Positions 34,340 to 42,238 of a stretch of 64,000 bases of DNA are shown one piece after another. Every line of letters begins with the position of its first letter. The first letter of the stretch is position 1. The notes beneath the pieces are model-generated. The model saw only the letters and a list, made by a program, of their open reading frames with translations, had not been told where the DNA came from and made no database searches. The stretch comes from Streptomyces sp. NBC_00775. Lineage in GTDB: Bacteria > Actinomycetota > Actinomycetes > Streptomycetales > Streptomycetaceae. A program made the position numbers and the translations under genes. The DNA lies in the NCBI RefSeq assembly GCF_036347135.1, contig NZ_CP108938.1:6324001-6388000 (forward strand), read 5' to 3'.

Positions 34340-35413
34340 GTGAAGAAGACCTCGACCCGGCTGGCCGACGGTCGTGAGCTCATCTACTACGACTCACGCG
34401 ACGACGTCGTGCGCGACGCGGTGGACCGGCGCCCGCTCGACCCCACTGTCACCACTTCGGAGGTACGCCGCGACCCGCTGCTCGGCGACTCGGTCGCGAT
34501 CGCCTCGCACCGCCAGGGCCGTACGTACCACCCGCCGGCGAATGAGTGCCCCCTGTGCCCGTCCTCCGGTGACCGGCTCAGCGAGATCCCCGACTCCTCG
34601 TACGACGTCGTGGTCTTCGAGAACCGCTTCCCCTCGCTGGCGGGCGACTCCGGCCGCTGCGAGGTCGTCTGCTTCACCTCCGACCACGACTCGTCCTTCG
34701 CCGACCTCACGGAGGAGCAGGCGGGCCTCGTCCTGGACGCGTGGACGGACCGGACGGCCGAGCTGTCGCACCTCCCCTCCGTCGAGCAGGTGTTCTGCTT
34801 CGAGAACCGCGGCGCCGAGATCGGCGTCACCCTCGGCCACCCGCACGGGCAGATCTACGCCTACCCCTTCACCACTCCGCGTACGGCCCTGATGCTGCGC
34901 TCGCTCGCCGCGCACAAGGAGGCCACCGGCGGCGGCAACCTCTTCGACGAGGTCGTCGCCCGCGAGGAGGCGGACGGCTCCCGGATCGTCCTGTCGACCG
35001 ACCACTGGGTGGCCTTCGTGCCGTACGCCGCGCACTGGCCGTACGAGGTCCACCTCTACCCGCGGCGTCGGGTGCCGGATCTCCTTGGCCTGGACGAGGA
35101 CGCGCGCACAGAGTTCCCCAAGGTCTATCTGGAACTCTTGAGGCGCTTCGACCGGATCTTCGGTGAAGGGGAGCCCCCGACGCCGTACATCGCCGGATGG
35201 CACCAGGCGCCGTTCGGGCTGCTGGAGGAATTCGATGGAGCCGCAGCCGTCAACCGGGACGACTTCGCGCTCCACCTCGAGCTTTTCACCATTCGCCGTA
35301 CTTCCGGCAAGCTGAAGTTCCTCGCGGGTTCCGAGTCCGGCATGAGCGTGTTCATCAACGACGTGCCGCCGGAGACCGCGGCCCAGCGACTGCGAGAGGT
35401 AGCGAGTTCATGA
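34340..35413 (+). CDS. galT: Galactose-1-phosphate uridylyltransferase GalT
   Basis: The 357-residue protein carries the catalytic His-Pro-His at residues 167-169 ([12 protein letters not shown]), where His169 forms the uridylyl intermediate. Metal-site residues are visible in CPLCPS near residue 72. It converts UDP-glucose and galactose-1-phosphate to glucose-1-phosphate and UDP-galactose. The GTG at 34340 is chosen because GGGGAG lies 7 bases upstream and the product then begins with the expected [13 protein letters not shown]; in-frame starts at 34319 and 34325 have no ribosome site. The stop overlaps the galE ATG (ATGA), making galT-galE-galK one operon. Confidence 0.95.
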   Translation: MKKTSTRLADGRELIYYDSRDDVVRDAVDRRPLDPTVTTSEVRRDPLLGDSVAIASHRQGRTYHPPANECPLCPSSGDRLSEIPDSSYDVVVFENRFPSLAGDSGRCEVVCFTSDHDSSFADLTEEQAGLVLDAWTDRTAELSHLPSVEQVFCFENRGAEIGVTLGHPHGQIYAYPFTTPRTALMLRSLAAHKEATGGGNLFDEVVAREEADGSRIVLSTDHWVAFVPYAAHWPYEVHLYPRRRVPDLLGLDEDARTEFPKVYLELLRRFDRIFGEGEPPTPYIAGWHQAPFGLLEEFDGAAAVNRDDFALHLELFTIRRTSGKLKFLAGSESGMSVFINDVPPETAAQRLREVASS

Positions 35414-36369
35414 GTGGGAAGTACCTGGTCACCGGCGGCGCGGGATATGTCGGCAGCGTGGTCGCGCAGCACCTGATCGAGGCCGGTCACGACGTCACGG
35501 TCCTCGACAACCTGTCGACCGGCTTCCGCGAGGGCGTCCCGGCAGGGGCCTCCTTCATCGAGGGCGACATCCGCGATGCCGCCAAGTGGCTGGACTCCTC
35601 GTTCGACGCCGTACTCCACTTCGCCGCGTTCTCGCAGGTCGGCGAGTCGGTCGTGAAGCCCGAGAAGTACTGGGACAACAACGTCGGCGGCACCATGGCG
35701 CTGCTCGCCGCGATGCGCGAGGCGGGCGTCCGCAAGCTGGTCTTCTCCTCCACGGCCGCCACATACGGCGAGCCGGAGACGACCCCGATCGTCGAGACCG
35801 CGCCGACCAAGCCCACCAACCCGTACGGCGCCTCCAAGCTCGCCGTCGACCACATGATCACCGGTGAGGCGGCGGCGCACGGACTGGGCGCGGTGTCCCT
35901 GCGGTACTTCAACGTGGCGGGCGCGTACGGGGAGTGCGGCGAGCGCCACGACCCCGAGTCGCACCTCATCCCGCTGGTCCTCCAGGTCGCGCAGGGCCGC
36001 CGCGACGCGATCTCGATCTACGGCGACGACTACCCGACGCCGGACGGCACCTGCATCCGCGACTACATCCACGTCGCGGACCTGGCGGAGGCCCACCTGC
36101 TGGCGGTCGAGGCCGCGTCCCCCGGCGAGCACCTGATCTGCAACCTCGGCAACGGCAACGGGTTCTCCGTCCGCGAGGTCATCGAGACGGTGCGCCAGGT
36201 GACCGGACACCCGATCCCCGAGGTCGTCGCGCCGCGCCGCGGCGGCGACCCGGCGGTCCTGGTGGCCTCGGCGGAGGCCGCCCGGGAGCGGCTCGGCTGG
36301 AACCCGTCCCGCGCGGATCTCGCGGGGATCGTCGCGGACGCGTGGGCGTTCGCGCAGAACAGGGACTAG
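35410..36369 (+). CDS. galE: UDP-glucose 4-epimerase GalE
   Basis: The 319-residue extended short-chain dehydrogenase has the NAD-binding TGGAGYVGS at residues 8-16. The catalytic triad is represented by the Ser/Thr in [10 protein letters not shown] and Tyr139-x3-Lys143 in NPYGASK. It interconverts UDP-galactose and UDP-glucose in the Leloir pathway. The ATG at 35410 overlaps the galT stop (ATGA), with GAGAGG upstream. The galK GTG follows 18 bp after its stop. Confidence 0.95.
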   Translation: MSGKYLVTGGAGYVGSVVAQHLIEAGHDVTVLDNLSTGFREGVPAGASFIEGDIRDAAKWLDSSFDAVLHFAAFSQVGESVVKPEKYWDNNVGGTMALLAAMREAGVRKLVFSSTAATYGEPETTPIVETAPTKPTNPYGASKLAVDHMITGEAAAHGLGAVSLRYFNVAGAYGECGERHDPESHLIPLVLQVAQGRRDAISIYGDDYPTPDGTCIRDYIHVADLAEAHLLAVEAASPGEHLICNLGNGNGFSVREVIETVRQVTGHPIPEVVAPRRGGDPAVLVASAEAARERLGWNPSRADLAGIVADAWAFAQNRD

Positions 36370-36387
36370 GGACTGAGGAGCGAACAG

Positions 36388-37572
36388 GTGGGGCACGTGG
36401 GGCACGCGGGGCAGCAGGACGTCGGGCAGGCCGGTATTCGTGAGGGCTTCGAGGAGCTGTACGGGGCCGTGCCCGAGGGGGTCTGGGCCGCGCCCGGCCG
36501 GGTCAACCTGATCGGTGAGTACACCGACTTCAACGAGGGCTTCGTGATGCCGCTCGCGCTGCCGCACACGGCGGTCGCCGCGGTGTCCCGCCGGGACGAC
36601 GGCGTACTGCGCCTGCACTCGGCGGACATCGAGGGGCCGGTCGTCGAGCTGCACGTGGACGAGCTGGTGCCGCTGACGAACACCAGCTGGGCCGCGTATC
36701 CGGCGGGCGTGGTGTGGGCGCTGCGCGAGGCGGGCCACGCCGTCACCGGCGCGGACATCCACCTGGCCTCGACGGTGCCGACCGGCGCGGGCCTGTCCTC
36801 CTCGGCCGCCCTGGAGGTCGTGACGGCGCTCGCCCTGGGCGACCTGTACGAACTCGGCCTCACCCGCGCCGAGTTGGCCCGCCTGGCCCAGCGCGCCGAG
36901 AACGACTTCGTCGGCGTGCCCTGCGGGATCATGGACCAGACGGCGTCCGCGTGCTGCACCGAGGGCAACGCCCTGCACCTCGACTGCCGCGACCTGTCCA
37001 TCCGCCAGGTCCCCTTCGACCTCGCCGCCCACGGGCTCGAACTGCTGGTCGTCGACACCCGCGTGAAGCACGCACTCGGCGACGGGGCGTACGCCGAGCG
37101 GCGCGAAGGGTGCGAGGAGGGCGCGCGGCAGCTCGGGGTGTCGCACCTTCGGGACGTCGCGTACGAGGGGCTCGACGCGTCCCTCGCGCGCCTGGCGGAC
37201 GAGCGTGTGCGCCGTTACGTGCGCCATGTCGTCTCCGACGACCACCGTGTCGATCAGGTCATCGCGCTGCTGGACGCGGGTGACGTCCGGGCCATCGGTC
37301 CCGTCCTCACCGACGGTCACGCCTCGCTCCGGGACGATCTGCGGATCTCCTGCGCCGAGCTGGACCTGGTCGTCTCCACGGCCAACGCTGCGGGGGCGCT
37401 CGGCTCGCGTATGACGGGGGGTGGGTTCGGTGGCTCGGCGATCGTGCTGGTCGAGTCCGGCGACGTGGACACCGTCACCAAGGCGGTGACGGAGGCCTTC
37501 GCGGCGGCGGGCTTCACGGCGCCGCGGGTGTTCCCGGCGGTGCCGTCGGCTGGGGCCCGCCGCCTGAGCTGA
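36388..37572 (+). CDS. galK: Galactokinase GalK
   Basis: The 394-residue GHMP kinase has the galactokinase signature GRVNLIGEYTDFN at residues 37-49. The ATP-binding motif VPTGAGLSSSAALE follows at about 130-143, and the C-terminal GSRMTGGGFGGSAI is also present. It phosphorylates galactose to galactose-1-phosphate. The GTG start at 36388 has GAGGAG 7 bases upstream. The first 16 residues are a Gly/His/Gln-rich leader not found in most homologues. It is the last gene of galTEK, and a long perfect hairpin follows 68 bp downstream. Confidence 0.94.
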   Translation: MGHVGHAGQQDVGQAGIREGFEELYGAVPEGVWAAPGRVNLIGEYTDFNEGFVMPLALPHTAVAAVSRRDDGVLRLHSADIEGPVVELHVDELVPLTNTSWAAYPAGVVWALREAGHAVTGADIHLASTVPTGAGLSSSAALEVVTALALGDLYELGLTRAELARLAQRAENDFVGVPCGIMDQTASACCTEGNALHLDCRDLSIRQVPFDLAAHGLELLVVDTRVKHALGDGAYAERREGCEEGARQLGVSHLRDVAYEGLDASLARLADERVRRYVRHVVSDDHRVDQVIALLDAGDVRAIGPVLTDGHASLRDDLRISCAELDLVVSTANAAGALGSRMTGGGFGGSAIVLVESGDVDTVTKAVTEAFAAAGFTAPRVFPAVPSAGARRLS

Positions 37573-37766
37573 GGCCGGGGCTCTGCCCCCTTCGACCCCG
37601 TTCGGTTGGGTGTCGGGTGAGGGTGGGTGGGGGCTGGGCCAAAAGATTGCGCAGTTCCCCGCGCCCCTAAAAGGGGCGCGGGGAACTGCGCAATCTTTTA
37701 GGGGGGTCTGGGGGCGCAGCCCCCAGGAACGGGATGGGACGGGTAGGGGCGGCGGGGGCGAGGAAA
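37573..37766. repeat. Composite dispersed inverted repeat, copy 3 (galK/GNAT convergent gap)
   Basis: The gap between galK and the convergent acetyltransferase gene consists almost entirely of the dispersed element. It contains the GGGGCGCGGGGAACTGCGC module as a back-to-back inverted pair, then the outer module with GGGATGGGACGGGTAGGGG at about 37731-37749. It is the tightest version of the element in the window. Confidence 0.85.
37641..37699. terminator. Perfect 28-bp hairpin between convergent galK and GNAT genes
   Basis: Arms 37641-37668 and 37672-37699 are perfect inverses with an AAA loop. Each arm is an exact copy of the dispersed-repeat module, starting AAAAGATTGCGCAG. The hairpin has an A-run at its left edge and a T-run at its right edge, so it reads as a U-tailed intrinsic terminator in both directions. 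Confidence 0.85.
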
Positions 37767-37773
37767 GTCCTGG

Positions 37774-38217
37774 TCAGGGTAGGTGTTTTGTCAGCGTGTA
37801 CTCCGTAACCCCCGGTGGATAGTCGGGAATCACGCACACCACTTCGTAGCCCTGTTTCTTGTAGAACTCCGGCGCCTGGAAATCCCAGGTTTCCAGGCGG
37901 GAGTTGAGGCATCCGCGTTCCTGGTGGGACAAATGTTCCGCGTGGGACAGGAGCCGGGAGCCGAGGCCCGTGCCGCGGTGGAGGTCGTCCACCCAGAGGT
38001 ACGTCACGTGGAGCCAGGTCGCCCAGGTGTGGCCCACCAGGCCGCCGGCGAGAGCGCCTGTCTCGTCCAACGCCCAGATATGGAGCGGAAGTTCGCGTTC
38101 ACCGGGGGTTCCCCGCAGGGCGCGGAGGACCGGAGACGCCGCCGTGTTGGTGTCCCGCAGTCGCTTGCGGAGCAGATCGCGGCGTTCCTTGTCGTCTCCT
38201 GTCTCAATACGAAACAT
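37774..38217 (-). CDS. GNAT-family N-acetyltransferase
   Basis: The 147-residue protein has the GNAT acetyl-CoA motif (LHRGTGLGSRLLSHAE, R/QxxGxG/A type), preceded by the strand THVTYLWVDD-type core and followed by FYKKQGYEVV. The substrate is unknown. The ATG at 38217 is chosen because a TATGGT -10 box ends 7 nt upstream, which suggests a leaderless transcript; in-frame ATGs at 38229 and 38256 are alternatives. It converges with galK and diverges from the LuxR regulator gene. Confidence 0.8.
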   Translation of the reverse strand: MFRIETGDDKERRDLLRKRLRDTNTAASPVLRALRGTPGERELPLHIWALDETGALAGGLVGHTWATWLHVTYLWVDDLHRGTGLGSRLLSHAEHLSHQERGCLNSRLETWDFQAPEFYKKQGYEVVCVIPDYPPGVTEYTLTKHLP

Positions 38218-38284
38218 ACGGCTCACCATAAACGCGCTGGCCAACCAGTTCTGCAAATTACCTTCCGCTCCCCGCCCCCGGCCT

Positions 38285-38327
38285 TACCCTGATGAACAGC
38301 ACCGGTGGGGGCCGGTGCTGATCAGGG
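38285..38327 (+). promoter_or_regulatory. -10 box and 5'-leader hairpin upstream of the second LuxR gene
   Basis: TACCCT at 38285-38290 is a -10 candidate about 200 bp before the LuxR GTG. A hairpin begins at its end: CCCTGAT plus CAGCACCGG (38287-38305, with a GAA bulge) pairs with CCGGTGCTGATCAGGG (38312-38327). The mRNA would carry a structured 5' leader of about 190 nt. Confidence 0.4.
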
Positions 38328-38486
38328 GGCGAGACAGTCGGGTACGACGCCCGTAGTGGGGGTAGCAGTTCCAGCACGGCGGCGGCCGTGTGGCTGCGGC
38401 ACCCTGCTTTCCGAGTCGTCAACGGCTCGGGATCACTTCGGGCGCCGTACCCGCACCGGCCGTCCCCCGACAGTGGGGGTTTCAGA

Positions 38487-39254
38487 GTGGTTCGCATCCG
38501 AGTACTGGTCGTCGACGACCATCGCATCTTCGCCGAGTCGCTCGCTGCCGCCCTCGCGGCCGAGCCCGATGTCGACGTGTCCGCAGCGGGCAGCGGTCCC
38601 GCCGCGCTGCGCTGCCTGGAGCGCGCGGCGGCGGAAGGCCGCAGATACGACGTGCTGCTCGTCGACGCGGACCTGGGCGGCAATCTGCCCGGCATGCGTC
38701 CGGCGGTGCCCGTCCAGGAGAGCAACGAGGACGGGCTGGTGGACGGGATCTCCCTGGTCGCCGGGGTGCGGTCCGGGCAGCCGAGCGTACGGACCGTCGT
38801 GCTCGCCGAGAAGGACGATCCCCGGCGGGCGGCTCTGGCGCTGCAGGCCGGTGCCTCCGGCTGGGTCGCCAAGGACTGTTCGCTGTCGCGGCTGCTCACC
38901 GTCATACGGGGGGTGCTGCGGGACGAGACGCATCTTCCGCCCGCCCTGCTCACCGGGGTGCTGCGCGAGCTCACCGCCGCGCGCAAGCACCGCACCGAGA
39001 GCGAGCGGCTCGTCGAGTCGCTCACGCCCCGGGAGCGCGAAGTGCTGCGGTGCATGGTCGCCGGGCTGGGGCGGAAGGCCGTCGCGGAGAGGCTTTTCCT
39101 CTCGCCGCACACCGTCCGTACGCATATGCAGAACGTCCTCGGGAAGCTCGGTGTGCACTCGACCCTCGCCGCCGTGGCGCTCGCCCGGCGGGCCGGGGTC
39201 GGGCCCGCCGACCTAACCGGGGATGTTGTCGAACGGGGCGGTCAACTGGCGTAG
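38487..39254 (+). CDS. LuxR/NarL-family response regulator
   Basis: The 255-residue protein has a receiver domain (VLVVDDHRIF near the N-terminus, acceptor Asp in DVLLVDADL, Lys in SGWVAKD) and a C-terminal LuxR helix-turn-helix (LTPREREVLRCMVAGL, then SPHTVRTHMQNVLGKL). All phosphorylation residues are present, unlike the regulator at 29555. An insert of about 20 residues after the acceptor strand (NLPGMRPAVPVQESNEDG) lengthens the loop. The GTG at 38487 follows GGGGG; the frame is open upstream to 38388. No kinase gene adjoins it. Its last 42 bp overlap the end of tamR tail to tail. Confidence 0.87.
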   Translation: MVRIRVLVVDDHRIFAESLAAALAAEPDVDVSAAGSGPAALRCLERAAAEGRRYDVLLVDADLGGNLPGMRPAVPVQESNEDGLVDGISLVAGVRSGQPSVRTVVLAEKDDPRRAALALQAGASGWVAKDCSLSRLLTVIRGVLRDETHLPPALLTGVLRELTAARKHRTESERLVESLTPREREVLRCMVAGLGRKAVAERLFLSPHTVRTHMQNVLGKLGVHSTLAAVALARRAGVGPADLTGDVVERGGQLA

Positions 39255-39710
39255 CAGGTCAGCCAGTTCACCTCGCTGGGCCCTGCTGAGCTCCGCCAGG
39301 ATCGCGCGCTCCTGGTCGAGGAGACCGGCCAGCGCCTGGTCGGCGCGGTCGCGGCCCTCTTCCGTGAGGCGTACGAGCACGCCCCTGCGGTCGCTCGGGT
39401 CGGGGAGGCGCTCCACCAGGCCCTTCTTCGTCAGCCGGTCGATGCGGTTCGTCATCGTGCCCGAGGTGACCAGGGTCTGGGTCAGCAGCTGACCCGGCGA
39501 GAGCTGGTACGGGGATCCCGCGCGCCGAAGCGCGGTCAGGACGTCGAACTCCCAGGGCTCCAGGCTGTGCTCGGAGAACGCCAGACGGCGCGCACGGTCC
39601 AGATGCCGGGCCAGTCTGCTCACCCGGCTGAGCACCTCTAGTGGTTCCACGTCGAGGTCCGGGCGCTCCCGGCGCCATGCTGCGACCAGCCGATCGACCT
39701 CGTCCTCCAT
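39213..39710 (-). CDS. tamR: MarR-family regulator TamR
   Basis: The 165-residue MarR protein is divergent from tam, as in Streptomyces coelicolor. There TamR represses the trans-aconitate methyltransferase gene and responds to trans-aconitate, citrate and related ligands. Its winged-helix region reads LTQTLVTSGTMTNRIDRLTKKGLVER, with the DPSDRRGVLVRLT wing. The ATG at 39710 lies 7 nt after a TACACT -10 box (39723-39718), so the mRNA is probably leaderless. Candidate operators lie in the 148-bp gap to tam. The identification rests on family, gene pair and operator. Confidence 0.85.
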   Translation of the reverse strand: MEDEVDRLVAAWRRERPDLDVEPLEVLSRVSRLARHLDRARRLAFSEHSLEPWEFDVLTALRRAGSPYQLSPGQLLTQTLVTSGTMTNRIDRLTKKGLVERLPDPSDRRGVLVRLTEEGRDRADQALAGLLDQERAILAELSRAQRGELADLLRQLTAPFDNIPG

Positions 39711-39745
39711 GACGATCAGTGTAGTGGTTGTGTCGACATGAAGTC

Positions 39746-39774
39746 TCTTGATGTGGAGAGTCTTGACGTCGAGA
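39746..39774. promoter_or_regulatory. Two tandem TamR operator candidates between tamR and tam
   Basis: TCTTGATGTGGAGA (39746-39759) and TCTTGACGTCGAGA (39761-39774) are imperfect palindromes with 15-bp spacing. The second has only one mismatched pair. They overlap the likely promoters of both genes (-10 TAGTTT at 39775-39780 for tam). The spacing fits binding of two MarR dimers side by side. Confidence 0.65.
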
Positions 39775-39858
39775 TAGTTTGCTGTGAGAGTGGTTGCGAG
39801 TGGAGGCCCGAACGGTCCATCACTCTCACGGCGTCGGTGACTTTCGAGGAGGCCCCCC

Positions 39859-40677
39859 ATGTCTGCCAGCACCACCCCCACCTGGGACCCCAGCCAGTAC
39901 CTGCGTCACGCCGAGCACCGCGCCCGCCCCTTCGCCGACCTCCTCGCCCGCGTTCCGCGCCTGCCCCGCGGCCCGGCCCGCATCGCCGACCTCGGCTGCG
40001 GCCCCGGCAACGTCACCACCCAGCTCGCCGAGCGCTGGCCCGCCGCGCACATCACCGGCTACGACAACTCCCCGGAGATGCTCGCCAGGACCGAGGAGCA
40101 CGCGGGCCCCACGACCGGCGGCGGCCGCCTCGACTTCGCCCACGCCGACCTCACGAGATGGGCGCCGGCGGACACGTACGACCTGATCGTCTCGAACGCG
40201 GCGCTCCAGTGGGTGCCGGGGCACCTGGAGTCCTTCCCGGCCTGGCTCGACGCGCTCGCCCCCGGCGGCACCTTCGCCTTCCAGGTCCCCAACAACATCG
40301 ACGCGCCCCTGCACGCCCTGATGCGCGACCTCGCCGCCACCGCCCGCTGGAAGGACCTCCTCGACGGCGTCCTGCGCCACGAGGACTCGGTCCACCACCC
40401 GCTCGTCTACCTGGACCGGCTGACCCGGCTCGGCTGCGACGTGGACGTCTGGGAGACGACGTACATGCAGCTGCTGGCCGGCGAGGACCCGGTCCTCGAC
40501 TGGGCGAAGGGCACGGGGCTGCGGCCCGTCCTCACCGCCCTCGCCGACCGGCCGGCGGACCGCGACGCCTTCGTCGCCGAGTACCGGGAACTGCTCCGCG
40601 ACGCCTACCCGACGCAGCCGTACGGCACGGTACTGCCGTTCCAGCGCCTGTTCGCCGTCGCCACAAAGGCCGCCTGA
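39859..40677 (+). CDS. tam: Trans-aconitate 2-methyltransferase Tam
   Basis: The 272-residue class I SAM methyltransferase opens with WDPSQYLRHAEHRARPFADLL, characteristic of Tam. SAM motif I is ADLGCGPGN at about 43-51, and the SNAALQWVPGH block is also present. It methylates trans-aconitate, a spontaneous by-product that inhibits aconitase, and so protects the TCA cycle. GAGGAGG lies 6 bases before the ATG. The stop overlaps the start of the next gene (TGATG), indicating coupling. Confidence 0.93.
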   Translation: MSASTTPTWDPSQYLRHAEHRARPFADLLARVPRLPRGPARIADLGCGPGNVTTQLAERWPAAHITGYDNSPEMLARTEEHAGPTTGGGRLDFAHADLTRWAPADTYDLIVSNAALQWVPGHLESFPAWLDALAPGGTFAFQVPNNIDAPLHALMRDLAATARWKDLLDGVLRHEDSVHHPLVYLDRLTRLGCDVDVWETTYMQLLAGEDPVLDWAKGTGLRPVLTALADRPADRDAFVAEYRELLRDAYPTQPYGTVLPFQRLFAVATKAA

Positions 40678-41039
40678 TGCTCGCTGCCGTCGACCATGTG
40701 CAGCTCGCCGCCCCGCCCGGCTCCGAGGACCGGCTGCGTACGTACTACGTCGATGTCCTCGGCATGACCGAGATACCCAAGCCGCCCGTCCTCGCCGCCC
40801 GCGGAGGCTGCTGGTTCCGGGCGGGCGCCGTGCAGCTGCACCTGGGGATCGAGACCGACTTCCGGCCCGCGAAAAAGGCCCACCCCGGGCTGCGGGTCAC
40901 CGCCATCGAGGCGTACGCCGCCCGGCTCGAAGCCCTGGACGCGCCCGTCACCTGGGACGACAACCTGCCCGGCCACCGGCGGTTCTACTCCGAGGATCCG
41001 GTGGGCAACCGGCTGGAGTTCCTGGAGCCGCTGGGCTAA
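40677..41039 (+). CDS. VOC-family (glyoxalase-like) protein
   Basis: The 120-residue protein has one beta-alpha-beta-beta-beta unit pair of the vicinal-oxygen-chelate fold. It starts with VDHVQLAAPPGSE and ends with FYSEDPVGNRLEFLEP, where the terminal Glu and the first His are typical metal ligands. The substrate is unknown; members include glyoxalases, dioxygenases and resistance proteins. It is translationally coupled to tam (TGATG) and so likely acts in the same response. Its stop codon overlaps the stop of the pseudogene on the other strand. Confidence 0.85.
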   Translation: MLAAVDHVQLAAPPGSEDRLRTYYVDVLGMTEIPKPPVLAARGGCWFRAGAVQLHLGIETDFRPAKKAHPGLRVTAIEAYAARLEALDAPVTWDDNLPGHRRFYSEDPVGNRLEFLEPLG

Positions 41040-41268
41040 GGCGTACGGCCTAGGTGTGTGACCAGGATGCGGATGACGTCGTCGACGATCAGGTGGAGGA
41101 CGCGGTAGCTGCCGACCGGGAGCCGCCGGGCCTCTGGCCGCAGGCGGTGGAGTTGGCCGGGCGTGGTGTCCAGGCGAGTGCGCCGACGGCTTTGCAGACG
41201 GCGCCGAACCCCGCGGGGTGTACGGCCGCGTTCGAGGCGCCCGGTTCCCGGGTGATGCGGTAGGTCAC
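41036..41268 (-). pseudogene. Frameshifted RelE/ParE-type toxin gene
   Basis: The GTG at 41268 overlaps the antitoxin stop (GTGA), the usual antitoxin-toxin junction. The first frame reads VTYRITREPGASNAAV and continues to about TPRPANSTA, then runs out of frame to a stop. In the next frame the expected toxin ending appears: LRPEARRLPVGSYRVLHLIV and a C-terminal THLGRT, with a stop at 41036-41038. One missing base near 41150 restores the full RelE-like pattern. The middle is also shorter than in usual 85-90-residue toxins. The gene is therefore probably inactive, unless the shift is a sequencing error. Confidence 0.7.
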
Positions 41269-41516
41269 GGACGCAACCCGAGCATCCGCCCGACTTCCTC
41301 GTGCGGGATGCCCTCTTCGAGGGTGCCCTCGGCCTTGCGTCGCCGGTACTCGGCGATGGCGAGGGCGTCTTCGAGATCCGCGATCAACCTGGGGGAGACG
41401 AGAAGCGCGGCGACGCGGCCGTCGTCGGTGAGGGCGATGGTCTCGCGGCCGTGGGCCACACGGCGGATCAGGTCATCGAGCTGGGAGCAGGCCGCACTGA
41501 TAGCGATCTCGGTCAT
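41265..41516 (-). CDS. Phd/YefM-family antitoxin
   Basis: The 83-residue protein matches the type II antitoxin pattern: an N-terminal DNA-binding half (ISAACSQLDDLIRRVAHGRETIALTDDGRVAALLVSP) and a charged C-terminal half (EYRRRKAEGTLEEG). It normally neutralises a RelE/ParE-type RNase toxin and represses its own operon. The ATG at 41516 was chosen at the domain start; the open frame upstream has no family similarity. The partner toxin gene directly downstream is frameshifted, so this antitoxin is now probably solitary. Confidence 0.82.
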   Translation of the reverse strand: MTEIAISAACSQLDDLIRRVAHGRETIALTDDGRVAALLVSPRLIADLEDALAIAEYRRRKAEGTLEEGIPHEEVGRMLGLRP

Positions 41517-41557
41517 GCTCACACGGTTCCACAAGATCAACCCAGTGGTCCCCGGAC

Positions 41558-42238
41558 TCAGTTCTTCCGGTGGCCTATCAGCCGTGGCTTCGGCTCCATG
41601 CCGTCCAGGCCGTGCCACGCCAGGTTCACCAGATGGGCGGCGACCTCCGCCTTGCGGGGCTTGCGGACGTCCAGCCACCACTGGCCGGTCAGGGCGACCA
41701 TGCCGACCAGGGCCTGGGCATAGAGCGGGGCGAGCTTCGGGTCGAAGCCGCGGCTCTTGAACTCGCGGCCCAGGATGTCCTCCACCTGCGTCGCGATGTC
41801 CGAGATCAGCGACGCGAAGGAGCCCGTCGACTGGGGGATCGGGGAGTCGCGGACGAGGATGCGGAAACCGTCCGTGTACTCCTCGATGTAGTCCAGGAGG
41901 GCGAACGCGGCCTGTTCGAGGAGTTCGCGGGGGTGGCCCGCAGTCAGGGAACCCGTCACGCCGTCCAGCAGGCGGCGCATCTCGCGGTCCACCACCACCG
42001 CGTACAGGCCCTCCTTGCCGCCGAAGTGCTCGTACACCACCGGCTTCGAGACGCCCGCCTTCGCCGCGATCTCCTCCACCGACGTGCCCTCGAACCCCTT
42101 GGCCGCGAACAGGGTGCGGCCGATCTCCAGCAGCTGCTGACGGCGCTCGGCACCGGTCATGCGGGTGCGGCGAGCACGCCGCGGCTTTTCATTGCTGCTC
42201 GGGGTGCTGCTGGAGTCGGTCGCCACGCCTTCAATCAT
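41558..42238 (-). CDS. TetR-family regulator linked to the fatty-acid desaturase
   Basis: The 226-residue protein has a basic N-terminal tail (KPRRARRTRMT), the TetR helix-turn-helix (GTSVEEIAAKAGVSKPVVYEHFGGKEGLY, about 50-80) and a long ligand-binding domain. The ATG at 42238 overlaps the desaturase stop (ATGA), so the two are co-translated. It is probably a lipid-responsive repressor of the desaturase operon, with two candidate operators at 43332-43358. The ligand is unknown. The downstream antitoxin gene starts 41 bp after its end. Confidence 0.87.
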   Translation of the reverse strand: MIEGVATDSSSTPSSNEKPRRARRTRMTGAERRQQLLEIGRTLFAAKGFEGTSVEEIAAKAGVSKPVVYEHFGGKEGLYAVVVDREMRRLLDGVTGSLTAGHPRELLEQAAFALLDYIEEYTDGFRILVRDSPIPQSTGSFASLISDIATQVEDILGREFKSRGFDPKLAPLYAQALVGMVALTGQWWLDVRKPRKAEVAAHLVNLAWHGLDGMEPKPRLIGHRKN

